Positions 26,884 through 34,708 of a stretch of 64,000 bases of DNA are shown here, piece by piece (the stretch's first letter is position 1; every line of letters begins with the position of its first letter). The stretch is from Corynebacterium hylobatis (GTDB lineage: Bacteria; Actinomycetota; Actinomycetes; Mycobacteriales; Mycobacteriaceae). Location: contig NZ_RXHJ01000004.1 in NCBI RefSeq assembly GCF_003955685.1, positions 122,501-186,500 on the forward strand, in the 5' to 3' direction. The notes beneath the pieces were generated by a model. The model saw only the letters and a program-made list of their open reading frames with translations, ran no database searches and was not told where the DNA came from. The position numbers and the translations under genes are program-made.

Positions 26884-26977
26884 TGGCGAATAGGGGCTGT
26901 TGGTACCGGTGTTCCGGGTAGGTGGTGTGGAACCTCGGTACATCGTGGACACCGGTACCAACTCAAGCTATTCGCCA
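26884..26977. repeat. 94-bp inverted repeat, insertion-element scar
   Basis: Arms 26884-26912 and 26949-26977 are inverted copies. Each has TGGCGAATAG, a 6-nt spacer that differs, then TTGGTACCGGTGT; the two conserved blocks are perfect. The 36-nt centre holds GTTCC and GGAAC. The identical block spacing suggests two ends of the same insertion element brought together, or a miniature element. It lies between the catabolic cluster and adhA. The remaining bases to 27021 show nothing else. Confidence 0.7.
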
Positions 26978-27021
26978 GAAGCGGACGGCGATGCGCCAGG
27001 ATGCGATAACGGGAAACTGTT

Positions 27022-28056
27022 TCAGTACCTGATCGACACTCGGCCCTCTACCCGGCCCCGGCGCAGGTCCTCAAAGACCTCATTGACATCGTCCAGGGAG
27101 CACTCCCGGACCCTTGGGTGGATGTTGCCCCTGGCATAGAAGTCGAGCGCCTCGATCATGTCCTGGCGGGTGCCCACCAGCGAACCACGGATGGTCAGAC
27201 CCTTGAACACGATGTCGAAGATCGGAGCTGGGAAATCCCCCGGCGGTAGGCCGATAAAGACAATTGTGCCGCCCTTGCGCGCCATACCGATCGCCTGCCC
27301 GAAGGCGTCCGGGTGCACCGCGGTGACCTCCACCCCGTGGGCTCCGCCATTGGTGTATTCGACTACCGCGGCCACCGGATCAGTCTCGGTTGCGTTGACG
27401 GTGAACTCGGCCCCGTGCTTGCGGGCCAGTTCCAGCTTATCCTCGGCGATATCGACGGCGATCACGCGCATACCCATGGCCACGGCATACTGCACGGCAA
27501 TGTGCCCGAGGCCGCCGACACCGGAGATGACCATAAACTGCCCTGGCTTGGTGTCGGACATCTTCAGACCCTTGTAGACGGTCAGACCAGCGCAGAGGAT
27601 GGGTGCGACCTCGGCTGGGTCAACGCCCTCCGGGATGAGCGCACAGTAGCGGGTGTCCACGAGCATGTATTCACCGAAAGAACCGTTGACCGTGTACCCG
27701 CCATACTCGGCTTCATTGCACAGGGTCTCTCGGCCGGTGCGACAGTACTCACATTTCCCGCAGGCCGACCACAACCAAGCGTTGCCCACAATATCGCCGA
27801 CTTCAACGGAGTGCTCGCCCGGTCCGAGTTTGACAACCTCGCCCACACCCTCGTGGCCGGGCACGAAGGGCGGCGACGGCTTGACCGGCCAGTCCCCCTC
27901 GGCCGCATGGAGGTCGGTATGGCAGATTCCGCTGGCGTGGAGCTTGACCAGGGCCTGGTTTCTGCCGGGTTCGGGCAGATCAATTTTCCTGATGGTCAGT
28001 TCGGGGCCGAACTTCTCGACGACGGCGGCGGTGTACTGGTCGACTGCAGCGGTCAT
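27022..28056 (-). CDS. adhA: zinc-dependent alcohol dehydrogenase, AdhA type
   Basis: 344-residue medium-chain zinc alcohol dehydrogenase. It is very close to my memory of C. glutamicum AdhA over its whole length (for example SGICHTDLHA, EGDWPVKP, GNAWLWSACG, NEAEYGGYT). The catalytic zinc site is in GICHTD and GHEGVG; structural cysteines lie in SACGKCEYCRTGRETLC. Nucleotide fold ISGVGGLGHIAVQYA and VDIAEDK (Asp, so NAD). It interconverts ethanol and acetaldehyde and supports growth on ethanol. In C. glutamicum adhA is far from lcpB, so its location here is a rearrangement. Start ATG at 28056 with a GGAGGCAA site upstream. Confidence 0.93.
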   Translation of the reverse strand: MTAAVDQYTAAVVEKFGPELTIRKIDLPEPGRNQALVKLHASGICHTDLHAAEGDWPVKPSPPFVPGHEGVGEVVKLGPGEHSVEVGDIVGNAWLWSACGKCEYCRTGRETLCNEAEYGGYTVNGSFGEYMLVDTRYCALIPEGVDPAEVAPILCAGLTVYKGLKMSDTKPGQFMVISGVGGLGHIAVQYAVAMGMRVIAVDIAEDKLELARKHGAEFTVNATETDPVAAVVEYTNGGAHGVEVTAVHPDAFGQAIGMARKGGTIVFIGLPPGDFPAPIFDIVFKGLTIRGSLVGTRQDMIEALDFYARGNIHPRVRECSLDDVNEVFEDLRRGRVEGRVSIRY

Positions 28057-28101
28057 GACGGTTGCCTCCTGGGGATCGGGATGTGACTTACAGCCAAGAC
28101 G

Positions 28102-28559
28102 CTACCCGGAGATGTGTTCCACGTCACGAAATTGGCGAAAGTCGCGCAGGCCGGTGCTGCTGCAAAATTGGCCCAGCTGGCGAGTTTCCTCCGCGGTGGA
28201 AGTGATCGACAAGGAGTTCCCGAACCAGCACGACATAATCAGGGGCAACGGACTCCACCAGCTTGCGACCGCTGATCGTCGGCCCCGCTCACCCGGGTCA
28301 CATACGACATGGGTACCGTGGCCCGGTCAACGAGTTCAGCCATCCGCAGGCGGTGTCCTTCGTCCTGAAACAGCTGGGAGAGGGCGGTATAAGCGTTGTG
28401 GTTGATCTCGGCGCGGCGCTTCAGCTGCACATCCAGGTGGTTCGGAAGCCCCGCGGCGATCGTCGACCGGGTATTCGAAACGGCCTGAGCACGCTGGCAC
28501 AGAAAGATCATCAAGAGCTGAGAGCTTAGGCCTTCTCGGTTTTCCACCCAACTGTGCAA
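28102..28559 (-). pseudogene. frameshifted MarR-family regulator
   Basis: MarR-like sequence is spread over three frames. From 28559 down to about 28270 one frame gives LDVQLKRRAEINHNAYTALS, then LRMAELVDRATVPMSYVTRV, the MarR core helices and recognition helix. It then ends in a stop, while a second frame continues KLVESVAPDYVVLVRELLVD (28263 to about 28204) and a third continues TAEETRQLGQFCSSTGLRDF to a stop at 28102. Both continuations match the usual MarR C-terminus. At least two frameshifts are therefore needed, plus loss of the wing. It may once have controlled adhA next door. The remaining flanks (28057-28101, 28560-28631) show no gene. Confidence 0.7.
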
Positions 28560-28631
28560 CAGTGCCGAGCTGGATCACCGGCCACAGCCTTCCGGCTGGG
28601 GCTGAACGGTCAGTCTGGCTAGTCTATTGAC

Positions 28632-29930
28632 ATGCATGAACGCGACCCCCGGCAGCGCGACCCCCGACCCGGCCGTCCGCCGGGCCGCTCCGGCGACCCC
28701 CGCGACTCCGGTGACATCGTCCGGGGCCGGGACGGCAAGCCCCTCGTCGACCGCTACGGACGTCCGGTCCAGCGCCGCTCCGGGGCAGCCCGCCCCGACG
28801 CGGGACAGCAGGAGTCGGCGCGTCGGCGACCGCCGCGTCGTGAAGCAGCCCCGGTTGAGCGGCCGCAGCAGTACATCCCACCCCGGCGCGAGGAATCCCC
28901 CCGTCGCCACCAGGCCCCGCCCGCCCGGGCCACCCCGGCCCGCGCACCGCAACGTCCAGCGGCGCGTCCCCCAGCCCCGCCTGCCCCACCCGCCGCACCT
29001 CCGCGCAGCCGACGCCGCAGGCCGGGTCGCCGCCGTTTCCGGCCGCTGCGCACCCTGGGCTGGGTCGTGGCCATCGTCGTGGTCCTCAGCCTGTCGATGA
29101 TGCTGTGGGCGGATTCCCAACTCAACCGCGTCGAGGCGCTGCCGGAGTACCGGGTGGCCAACACCGCCGGCACCAACTGGCTGCTCGTCGGCTCTGATTC
29201 GCGACAGGGGCTCAGCGATGAAGACGTCGACCGGCTGGGTACGGGCGGTGACCTGGGGGTGGGTCGCACCGACACCATCATGATCCTGCACATCCCGCTC
29301 ACCGGGCAGGCCCGGCTGGTCTCCCTGCCGCGTGACTCCTACGTGAGCATCCCCGGCTACGGCGAGAACAAGATCAACGCCGCCTTCACCTTCGGTGGCC
29401 CTCCACTGCTGACCGCCACCGTGGAGCAGGCCACGGGGCTGCGCATCGACCGTTACGCCGAGATCGGCATGGGTGGTCTGGCCAATGTCGTCGACGCCGT
29501 CGGCGGGGTGGAGCTCTGCCCGCCGGAGCCGATCTATGATCCGCTCGCCCGGCTGGATATCCAGGCCGGTTGCCAGGAGATGGACGGCCCGACAGCCCTC
29601 GGTTATGTCCGCACCCGCGCCACCGCGCAGGGTGACCTTGATCGGGTGCACCGCCAGCGGGAGTTCTTCGCCGCCCTGGTCGACCAGTCCACCAACGCGG
29701 GCACCCTGCTCAACCCCTTCCGCTTCATCCCCCTGGTCAGCAGCACCGCCGGTGCCTTCACGGTGGGCAAAAGCGATCACGTCTGGCACCTCGGCCGGGT
29801 GGGTCTGGCCATGCGCGGTGGGGTCCAGACGGAGACCGTGCCCGTCGCCGGTTTCGCCGACTATGCCGTAGGCAGCGTGGTCCTGTGGGACCAGGTCGGG
29901 GCGCAGGCGCTGTGGGAGTCGATGAAGTAG
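28632..29930 (+). CDS. lcpB: LytR-CpsA-Psr (LCP) family cell wall ligase
   Basis: 432 residues. A ~140-residue cytoplasmic tail, very rich in Pro, Arg and Ala, precedes one transmembrane helix (about 142-160). The extracellular LCP domain follows (about 175-420) with VGSDSR, the acidic/arginine pair GRTDTIMI, PRDSYVSIPGYGENKINAAF and VRTRATAQGDLDRVHRQREF, which bind the polyprenyl pyrophosphate. LCP enzymes attach arabinogalactan or similar glycans to peptidoglycan. The position upstream of the glpQ-pyk2-ldh block equals cg3210 (lcpB) of C. glutamicum. It lacks the C-terminal LytR_C domain, as expected for LcpB rather than LcpA. Confidence 0.85.
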   Translation: MHERDPRQRDPRPGRPPGRSGDPRDSGDIVRGRDGKPLVDRYGRPVQRRSGAARPDAGQQESARRRPPRREAAPVERPQQYIPPRREESPRRHQAPPARATPARAPQRPAARPPAPPAPPAAPPRSRRRRPGRRRFRPLRTLGWVVAIVVVLSLSMMLWADSQLNRVEALPEYRVANTAGTNWLLVGSDSRQGLSDEDVDRLGTGGDLGVGRTDTIMILHIPLTGQARLVSLPRDSYVSIPGYGENKINAAFTFGGPPLLTATVEQATGLRIDRYAEIGMGGLANVVDAVGGVELCPPEPIYDPLARLDIQAGCQEMDGPTALGYVRTRATAQGDLDRVHRQREFFAALVDQSTNAGTLLNPFRFIPLVSSTAGAFTVGKSDHVWHLGRVGLAMRGGVQTETVPVAGFADYAVGSVVLWDQVGAQALWESMK

Positions 29931-29947
29931 TCCCGGGACAGAGAAAA

Positions 29948-29971
29948 GACGCCGCACAGCGGTGCGGCGTC
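29948..29971 (-). terminator. intrinsic terminator for the DUF5926 gene
   Basis: GACGCCGCAC (29948-29957) and GTGCGGCGTC (29962-29971) form a perfect 10-bp stem around AGCG. On the minus strand the stem is followed by TTTT, so it stops the leftward transcript. It also faces the lcpB end and may act weakly in that direction. Confidence 0.85.
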
Positions 29972-29994
29972 CCAGGTTCCTCCAGCGCAGGAAT

Positions 29995-30915
29995 CTACCG
30001 GATGGTCACCTGGCGGGACTTGATGTTCTGCAGCTGCTTGCGCTCATCAGCGGTGAGCTGGGTGTCATTGGCCAGCTCTGCGTCGACGGCCGCGGAGATG
30101 CGGCTGAGCTCAGCGCCGTAGGAGTCCCAGGCGACCTCCGGGTCGAGGTCGAAGACGGGGACGATGATGCCGTGGGTACGGAAGGCACCGGCGAATTTGG
30201 TGTTCTCCCCCAGGTTGAGCTCACCGCGGGCGGCGACACGCGCCAGGGCGTTGAGGAGGGCGTCCTCGTTGTCCTCGGGACGGATCCAGCGGATGTGGGC
30301 CTTGCCGCCACCCGGGTTGACCCACCACACGGCACCGGGGATGTCGGTGTCCACACGGTGGGATTCCACGACGGAGTCGTTGGCGGACTGCAGGGCCTGG
30401 GCGGTGGCCGCGTCGAGCTCGGTGCCCTCCGGCAGCCACCAGTTGAAGTCCTGGTGCTCGGTGATCTCGAGCTTGGCGTCCGCGGCGATGAACTCGCTCA
30501 GGGCCGACTGGCTGCCGTCGGCGACGCCGGACTCCAGGGTCTGGCCCGGCTCGGCGTCCTTGAGCCAGTTGAGGGCGTAGGCGAGGTCGCGGCCCGGGTT
30601 CTGGGTGTGGACGGTGGTCTGCAGGGCAACGAAACCGGTGCCGCCGTTCTCCCCTTCGCGGATCATCGCCGCGGCACCGCCGGGCAGGACGGTGGCGATG
30701 TGGACGTCACGGTCGATGCCGGTGACGGCAACCTTCGCGGTCGCGGAGGGGACGAACTCCTGCAGGGCGATGAGGTCGGCTTCACCGCCGATGCCGCCGT
30801 AGGGGCGGACGTCCTTCTCCAGGGCGGCGCGTTCCGCGGCGCGGGCGGCGAGCTTCGCCTGGCGGCGGCTCATGCCCTCGGGGAGGTTCTCGTTCTTCTT
30901 GTTCTTCTTGGCCAT
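29995..30915 (-). CDS. DUF5926 family protein
   Basis: 306 residues, cytosolic. A Lys-rich start (MAKKNKKN) leads into a basic segment and then the GGIGGEADLIALQEFVPSA motif typical of this actinobacterial family. The middle region has NPGRDLAYALNW and HQDFNWWLPEG. No catalytic motif that I recognise. ATG at 30915. It lies 23 nt downstream of glpQ on the same strand, so they are probably cotranscribed and end at the terminator at 29948. Function unknown; a nucleic-acid or ribosome link is suggested only by the basic N-terminus. Confidence 0.82.
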   Translation of the reverse strand: MAKKNKKNENLPEGMSRRQAKLAARAAERAALEKDVRPYGGIGGEADLIALQEFVPSATAKVAVTGIDRDVHIATVLPGGAAAMIREGENGGTGFVALQTTVHTQNPGRDLAYALNWLKDAEPGQTLESGVADGSQSALSEFIAADAKLEITEHQDFNWWLPEGTELDAATAQALQSANDSVVESHRVDTDIPGAVWWVNPGGGKAHIRWIRPEDNEDALLNALARVAARGELNLGENTKFAGAFRTHGIIVPVFDLDPEVAWDSYGAELSRISAAVDAELANDTQLTADERKQLQNIKSRQVTIR

Positions 30916-30938
30916 GGGTCAAAGATACCCGCCCGCCT

Positions 30939-31655
30939 TCAGTTCCCGAGGGTCCGGAGGGCGAGTTCGGGTTCGTCGGTGGCCAGCAGGTCCACGCCCC
31001 GGTCCCGGGCCCAGAGCATGTCGTCGGGATCGTTGACCGTCCACATGTAGGTGGGCAGGCCCATGCGTCCGATGAGGCTGGGGCGCAGCTTGGCCCGCCA
31101 CAGGGACACCCCCAGGCCGGTGGGTTTGCCGGGGTGGACGTCCAGCGGGTTGAGGCGACGTTCGATCTTGCGGCGCAGGTGGATGCGGTCGAGCCGGGGG
31201 GCGATGTGGCGCATGCGGATGATGGCGGCGGGTGAGAAGGAGATGAAGTGCATGCGGGGGTCGTCGAGAAGCGCGGCGTGCCGCAGGCAGCGCACCACCT
31301 GTTCCTCGATGATCCGCCCGTAGCGCACGGGGTGTTTGGTCTCGATGTAGAGGTGTTTGTCCGGATGGTCCTGCATCATCTCCAGCAGTTCCGGCAGGGT
31401 GAGCACCTGCTGCGGGTGCTCGGCGGTGCCGAAGTTGAGGTCGCGCAGGCGGGCGAGGGTGGCGGTGGAGACCCGTCCCCGGCCGTCGGAGACCCGGTCG
31501 ATGACGGGGTCGTGGATGATCACGAGCTCACCGTCGAGGGTGAGGCGGACATCGCATTCCACACCGTGGATGGGCAGCTCGAGGGCCTTCTCGAAGGCCA
31601 CCTGGGTCAGTTCGGGGTACTTCGCGGAATACCCGCGGTGGGCGATGATCTTCAC
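30939..31655 (-). CDS. glpQ: glycerophosphodiester phosphodiesterase
   Basis: 238 residues, cytosolic (no signal peptide), which fits the UgpQ/GlpQ1 form. It hydrolyses glycerophosphodiesters to glycerol-3-phosphate and an alcohol. Motifs: AHRGYSAKYPE at residues 5-15 (catalytic His), GVECDVRLTLDGELVIIHDP with the metal ligands Glu and Asp and the second His, and the C-terminal MWTVNDPDDM. GTG start at 31655 with GGTGA about 7 nt upstream. It is 13 nt downstream of pyk2, continuing the operon ldh-pyk2-glpQ-DUF5926 seen in the same order in C. glutamicum. Confidence 0.92.
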   Translation of the reverse strand: MKIIAHRGYSAKYPELTQVAFEKALELPIHGVECDVRLTLDGELVIIHDPVIDRVSDGRGRVSTATLARLRDLNFGTAEHPQQVLTLPELLEMMQDHPDKHLYIETKHPVRYGRIIEEQVVRCLRHAALLDDPRMHFISFSPAAIIRMRHIAPRLDRIHLRRKIERRLNPLDVHPGKPTGLGVSLWRAKLRPSLIGRMGLPTYMWTVNDPDDMLWARDRGVDLLATDEPELALRTLGN

Positions 31656-31668
31656 GGTCGGTCACCTG

Positions 31669-33540
31669 TCACTCATCGTCGTCGACCCAGCTGCCGATGC
31701 GGCGCAGCAGCTGGCGGTTCTTGCGCTGGGAGCGGCCCAGCTTCAGGGACAGGGTGTGGAGGATGCGGATCGCGTCGGTGATGTGCGGGCCCTTGTTGAG
31801 CATGACCGCCTCCGCGCGCAGGGCGTAGCCGGCGTCGGTGATCTCCGCGCGGGAGGGCAGGCCGGATTTGGCCAGATTCTCCAGCACCTGGGTGGCCATG
31901 ACCACCGGCACGTGCGCGGCCTCCGCCATCTGCGAGATCAGGCGCGGCACCTCGGCCATGCGCTCGAAGCCGAGTTCCACGGCGAGGTCACCGCGGGCGA
32001 TCATGATGCCTAGGTTCGGGTGCCGCATGCCCTCCAGCAGGACGTCGCGCAGGTTCTCATACGCCGGGATCGTCTCGATCTTGAGCACGAGCCCCAGGCT
32101 GCGCACCCGTTCCGGGTCGGGTGATTCCTGCGCGATCTGCTCAAGCGTGTCCAGCAGGAAGGCCACATCACCGGCGTCGCGGATGAAGGAGACGTTGGCG
32201 ATGTCGCCGTGGGCCGCCACGAAACGGAAGGCCTCGATGTCCTCCTCCGTCAGGCTGGGCAGCGGCAGGACGGTCTCCGGCAGGTTGATGCCCTTGTAGG
32301 CGGCCAGGTTCGTGCCCTCGGGACGGGCCCGGGTGATCTCCAGCCAGATCTCCGCGTGGCCGTCGTCGCTGCGCTGCTTATCGACGGCGCGGGCGGCGAT
32401 CGCCCCGTCATCGAAGAGCACGCGCTGCCCGACCTCGATCGCCGCCACCGCCTCCGGCAGGGTGCAACCGATGCGCGGGGTCTGTCCCGGGCTCGGTTCC
32501 GCGGGGGTCTGGTCATCGGTGAGGATGAGCCGGTCGCCCGCGTGGAGCCGCAGGCGCTGCTCCGTGGGCGGGACCCCGGAGACCCGCGTCCGCTCCCAGT
32601 CGTGCTCCAGGAAGGTGGTGTTGGCGATGTAGGCGTTGCGCTGCCCCTCCGCGAGGACCCCCTCGTCCCGGATGCTGGTGACGGTGAAGCGGCGCTTGGC
32701 GTCGCGGTTGTCATACAGCGTGATCTCGGAGTCGACGGTGAGCTTCTCCAGCCAGTCCCGGTCGACCCGCAGCGGCAGGGTGGGGCGCCCCGGCAGGCCG
32801 GTGGGCACCGGCGGGGTATTCTCCTCATCCAGGTCAGCGGGGGTGAGCCAGATCTTCGCGGGGGTGAGCACCCGGCCGGTCGAGGTCCGGGTGACACGGG
32901 CACGCCCGACCGCCGGGCCCGGCGCGATCTGTCCGGTGCGCACCTTCGGGCCGGCCAGGTCCATGGCCACCTTGATCTCCCGGTCGAGTTCGCGGGCGGC
33001 GGTGTGGACGTTGGCGATCATGCGTTCCCACACCTGCGGGCCGTCGTGCGCGCAGTTGATCCGGGCCAGTTCCATGCCGGCCCGGGCGAAGTCGCGCACC
33101 ATCCCGAGGTCCTCGCCGGCCTCCGTCGGGAGGGTGACCATGATGCGGGAATGGGTCTCCTCGGAGGATTCGCCGAAGAGGATGGCCGCGTGGTCCTCGA
33201 GGATGTCATCGGCCAGGGCGAAGGCGTTGCGGACCTGGACGCCGGTGTACTTCAGCTCCTCGCCCGCGTAGGCGGAGAGCACGTTGCGGGCCGCCTGCAG
33301 CCGGGCCAGGACGGCCGGCTCGGCGGTGGACAGTCGGGTGGCGCCGATGGAGGCGAGGCCACCCTGCACCGCGCGGACATCATGCTGGCGCAGTTCGGCG
33401 TAGTGGACGAGGTTGGCGGCACCGCTGCGGTGGTTGTCCGCGGCCGCGGAGATCGCGCCCGCCTGGCGCCGCTCCACCGTCCCGAGCGCCTCGATGAGGT
33501 TGTCAACCTCGGTGATCAGCTCATGCAACCTGATGTCCAC
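31669..33540 (-). CDS. pyk2: pyruvate kinase-like protein Pyk2
   Basis: 623 residues from GTG 33540, preferred because GGAGG sits exactly 6 nt upstream and the length matches Pyk2 of C. glutamicum; ATGs at 33585 and 33594 are in frame but have poorer sites. A ~131-residue N-terminal extension precedes the barrel start IMVTLPTEAGEDLGMVR. PK motifs: VAMDLAGPKVRTG, VLKIETIPAYENL with the catalytic Lys, and IMIARGDLAVELG for the Mg/PEP loop. The B domain is long (over 150 residues), and the chain ends soon after the barrel, so the usual PK C-terminal regulatory domain is absent. Phosphoenolpyruvate plus ADP to pyruvate plus ATP is the expected reaction. Confidence 0.88.
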   Translation of the reverse strand: MDIRLHELITEVDNLIEALGTVERRQAGAISAAADNHRSGAANLVHYAELRQHDVRAVQGGLASIGATRLSTAEPAVLARLQAARNVLSAYAGEELKYTGVQVRNAFALADDILEDHAAILFGESSEETHSRIMVTLPTEAGEDLGMVRDFARAGMELARINCAHDGPQVWERMIANVHTAARELDREIKVAMDLAGPKVRTGQIAPGPAVGRARVTRTSTGRVLTPAKIWLTPADLDEENTPPVPTGLPGRPTLPLRVDRDWLEKLTVDSEITLYDNRDAKRRFTVTSIRDEGVLAEGQRNAYIANTTFLEHDWERTRVSGVPPTEQRLRLHAGDRLILTDDQTPAEPSPGQTPRIGCTLPEAVAAIEVGQRVLFDDGAIAARAVDKQRSDDGHAEIWLEITRARPEGTNLAAYKGINLPETVLPLPSLTEEDIEAFRFVAAHGDIANVSFIRDAGDVAFLLDTLEQIAQESPDPERVRSLGLVLKIETIPAYENLRDVLLEGMRHPNLGIMIARGDLAVELGFERMAEVPRLISQMAEAAHVPVVMATQVLENLAKSGLPSRAEITDAGYALRAEAVMLNKGPHITDAIRILHTLSLKLGRSQRKNRQLLRRIGSWVDDDE

Positions 33541-33634
33541 GGTCGGCCTCCGCACGCTTGAGTTGGTTGGATAATTCCTTCCCATTGTGCCCATGATCGG
33601 GCGGCCCGGCATCCCGGACGGGGGTCGGGCCCCC

Positions 33635-34600
33635 TCAGGACACAGGTGGGGTGGGCGGGAAGAACTCCTCCTTGACGGCGCGCAGCGTGTCGGCTGAATG
33701 CGCGAACCGCTCCTTCTCATGGTCATTGAGCCGCAGTTCCACCACGCGGGCGATGCCTGCCCGGTTGATGATCGCCGGGGTACCGATGTACAGGTCCTGC
33801 TCGCTGTATTCACCGTCCAGGTAGGCGGAGACGGGAAGGGCCACGTCCTGGTTCTGGATGATCGCCCTGGTGATACGCGCCAGCCCCATACCGATACCGT
33901 AGGAGGTGGACCCTTTGGCGTCGATGATCGCGTAGGCGGCGTCGCGGGTCTCCTCGAAGATCTTCCCGACGCGTTCCTCAAAGCCCTCCTCCTGCTCCAC
34001 CCGGGACGCCAGGGAGACGCCCGCGATGGTGGCGGAGGAGATCACCGGCAGTTCGGTGTCACCGTGTTCGCCGATGATGTAGGCGTGGATCGACGTCGGT
34101 GACGTCCGGGACAGCTCGCCGAGCATGAAACGGTAGCGGGCGGAGTCCAGGATGGTGCCGGAGCCGATGACCCGGTGGTGGTCCAGGCCGGAATAACGCC
34201 ACACGCCGTAGGTGAGGATGTCGACCGGGTTCGTGGCGACGATGACGATGCCGTCGAAACCGTGTCCCATGACCTCATCGACGATCGACTTCATGATCCG
34301 CATGTTCTTGTCCACCAGCTGCAGGCGGGTCTCACCCGGCTTCTGGGCCGCACCTGCGCAGATGACCACGATCGCCGCGTCCCGGCAGTCCTCATAGGTG
34401 CCCTCGGTGACACGCGTGGTGGAGCTGGACCACACCACACCATGGTTGAGGTCCATCACGTTGCCGCGGAGCTTCTTCTCGTCGACGTCAATGATGGCCA
34501 GGTGATCAACCGTTCCCTGGTTGACCAGCGCATACGCGTAGGCCACACCCACGTCTCCGGCGCCGATGAGCACGATCTTGTTGCCGACTGCTGTTCGCAT
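33635..34600 (-). CDS. ldh: L-lactate dehydrogenase
   Basis: 321 residues. NAD-binding [17 protein letters not shown] (9-25) with the Asp of IIDVDEKK, the substrate Arg in [27 protein letters not shown] with the orienting Arg downstream, and the active His in [13 protein letters not shown]. This is the NAD-dependent LDH of the malate/lactate family, reducing pyruvate to lactate under oxygen limitation. ATG at 34600 with GGAG upstream. It is followed after 94 nt by pyk2, the pyruvate-forming enzyme, so the two are functionally linked as in C. glutamicum (ldhA-pyk2). Confidence 0.96.
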   Translation of the reverse strand: MRTAVGNKIVLIGAGDVGVAYAYALVNQGTVDHLAIIDVDEKKLRGNVMDLNHGVVWSSSTTRVTEGTYEDCRDAAIVVICAGAAQKPGETRLQLVDKNMRIMKSIVDEVMGHGFDGIVIVATNPVDILTYGVWRYSGLDHHRVIGSGTILDSARYRFMLGELSRTSPTSIHAYIIGEHGDTELPVISSATIAGVSLASRVEQEEGFEERVGKIFEETRDAAYAIIDAKGSTSYGIGMGLARITRAIIQNQDVALPVSAYLDGEYSEQDLYIGTPAIINRAGIARVVELRLNDHEKERFAHSADTLRAVKEEFFPPTPPVS

Positions 34601-34708
34601 GGGGGTCTCCGGTGGCTCGGGGAGGGGGACACTCCCCATTGTCGCCTGATCCGGTGGTCTGCGCAGCAGACCCTGCAAACCCCACGTCGCTCTGCCAGAA
34701 TCGCCCAC

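Noticed and set aside
34175..34708. N-terminal extension of the Abhydrolase_9 gene over ldh
   Set aside because: Overlaps conserved ldh on the other strand; ATG 34709 gives the expected start.
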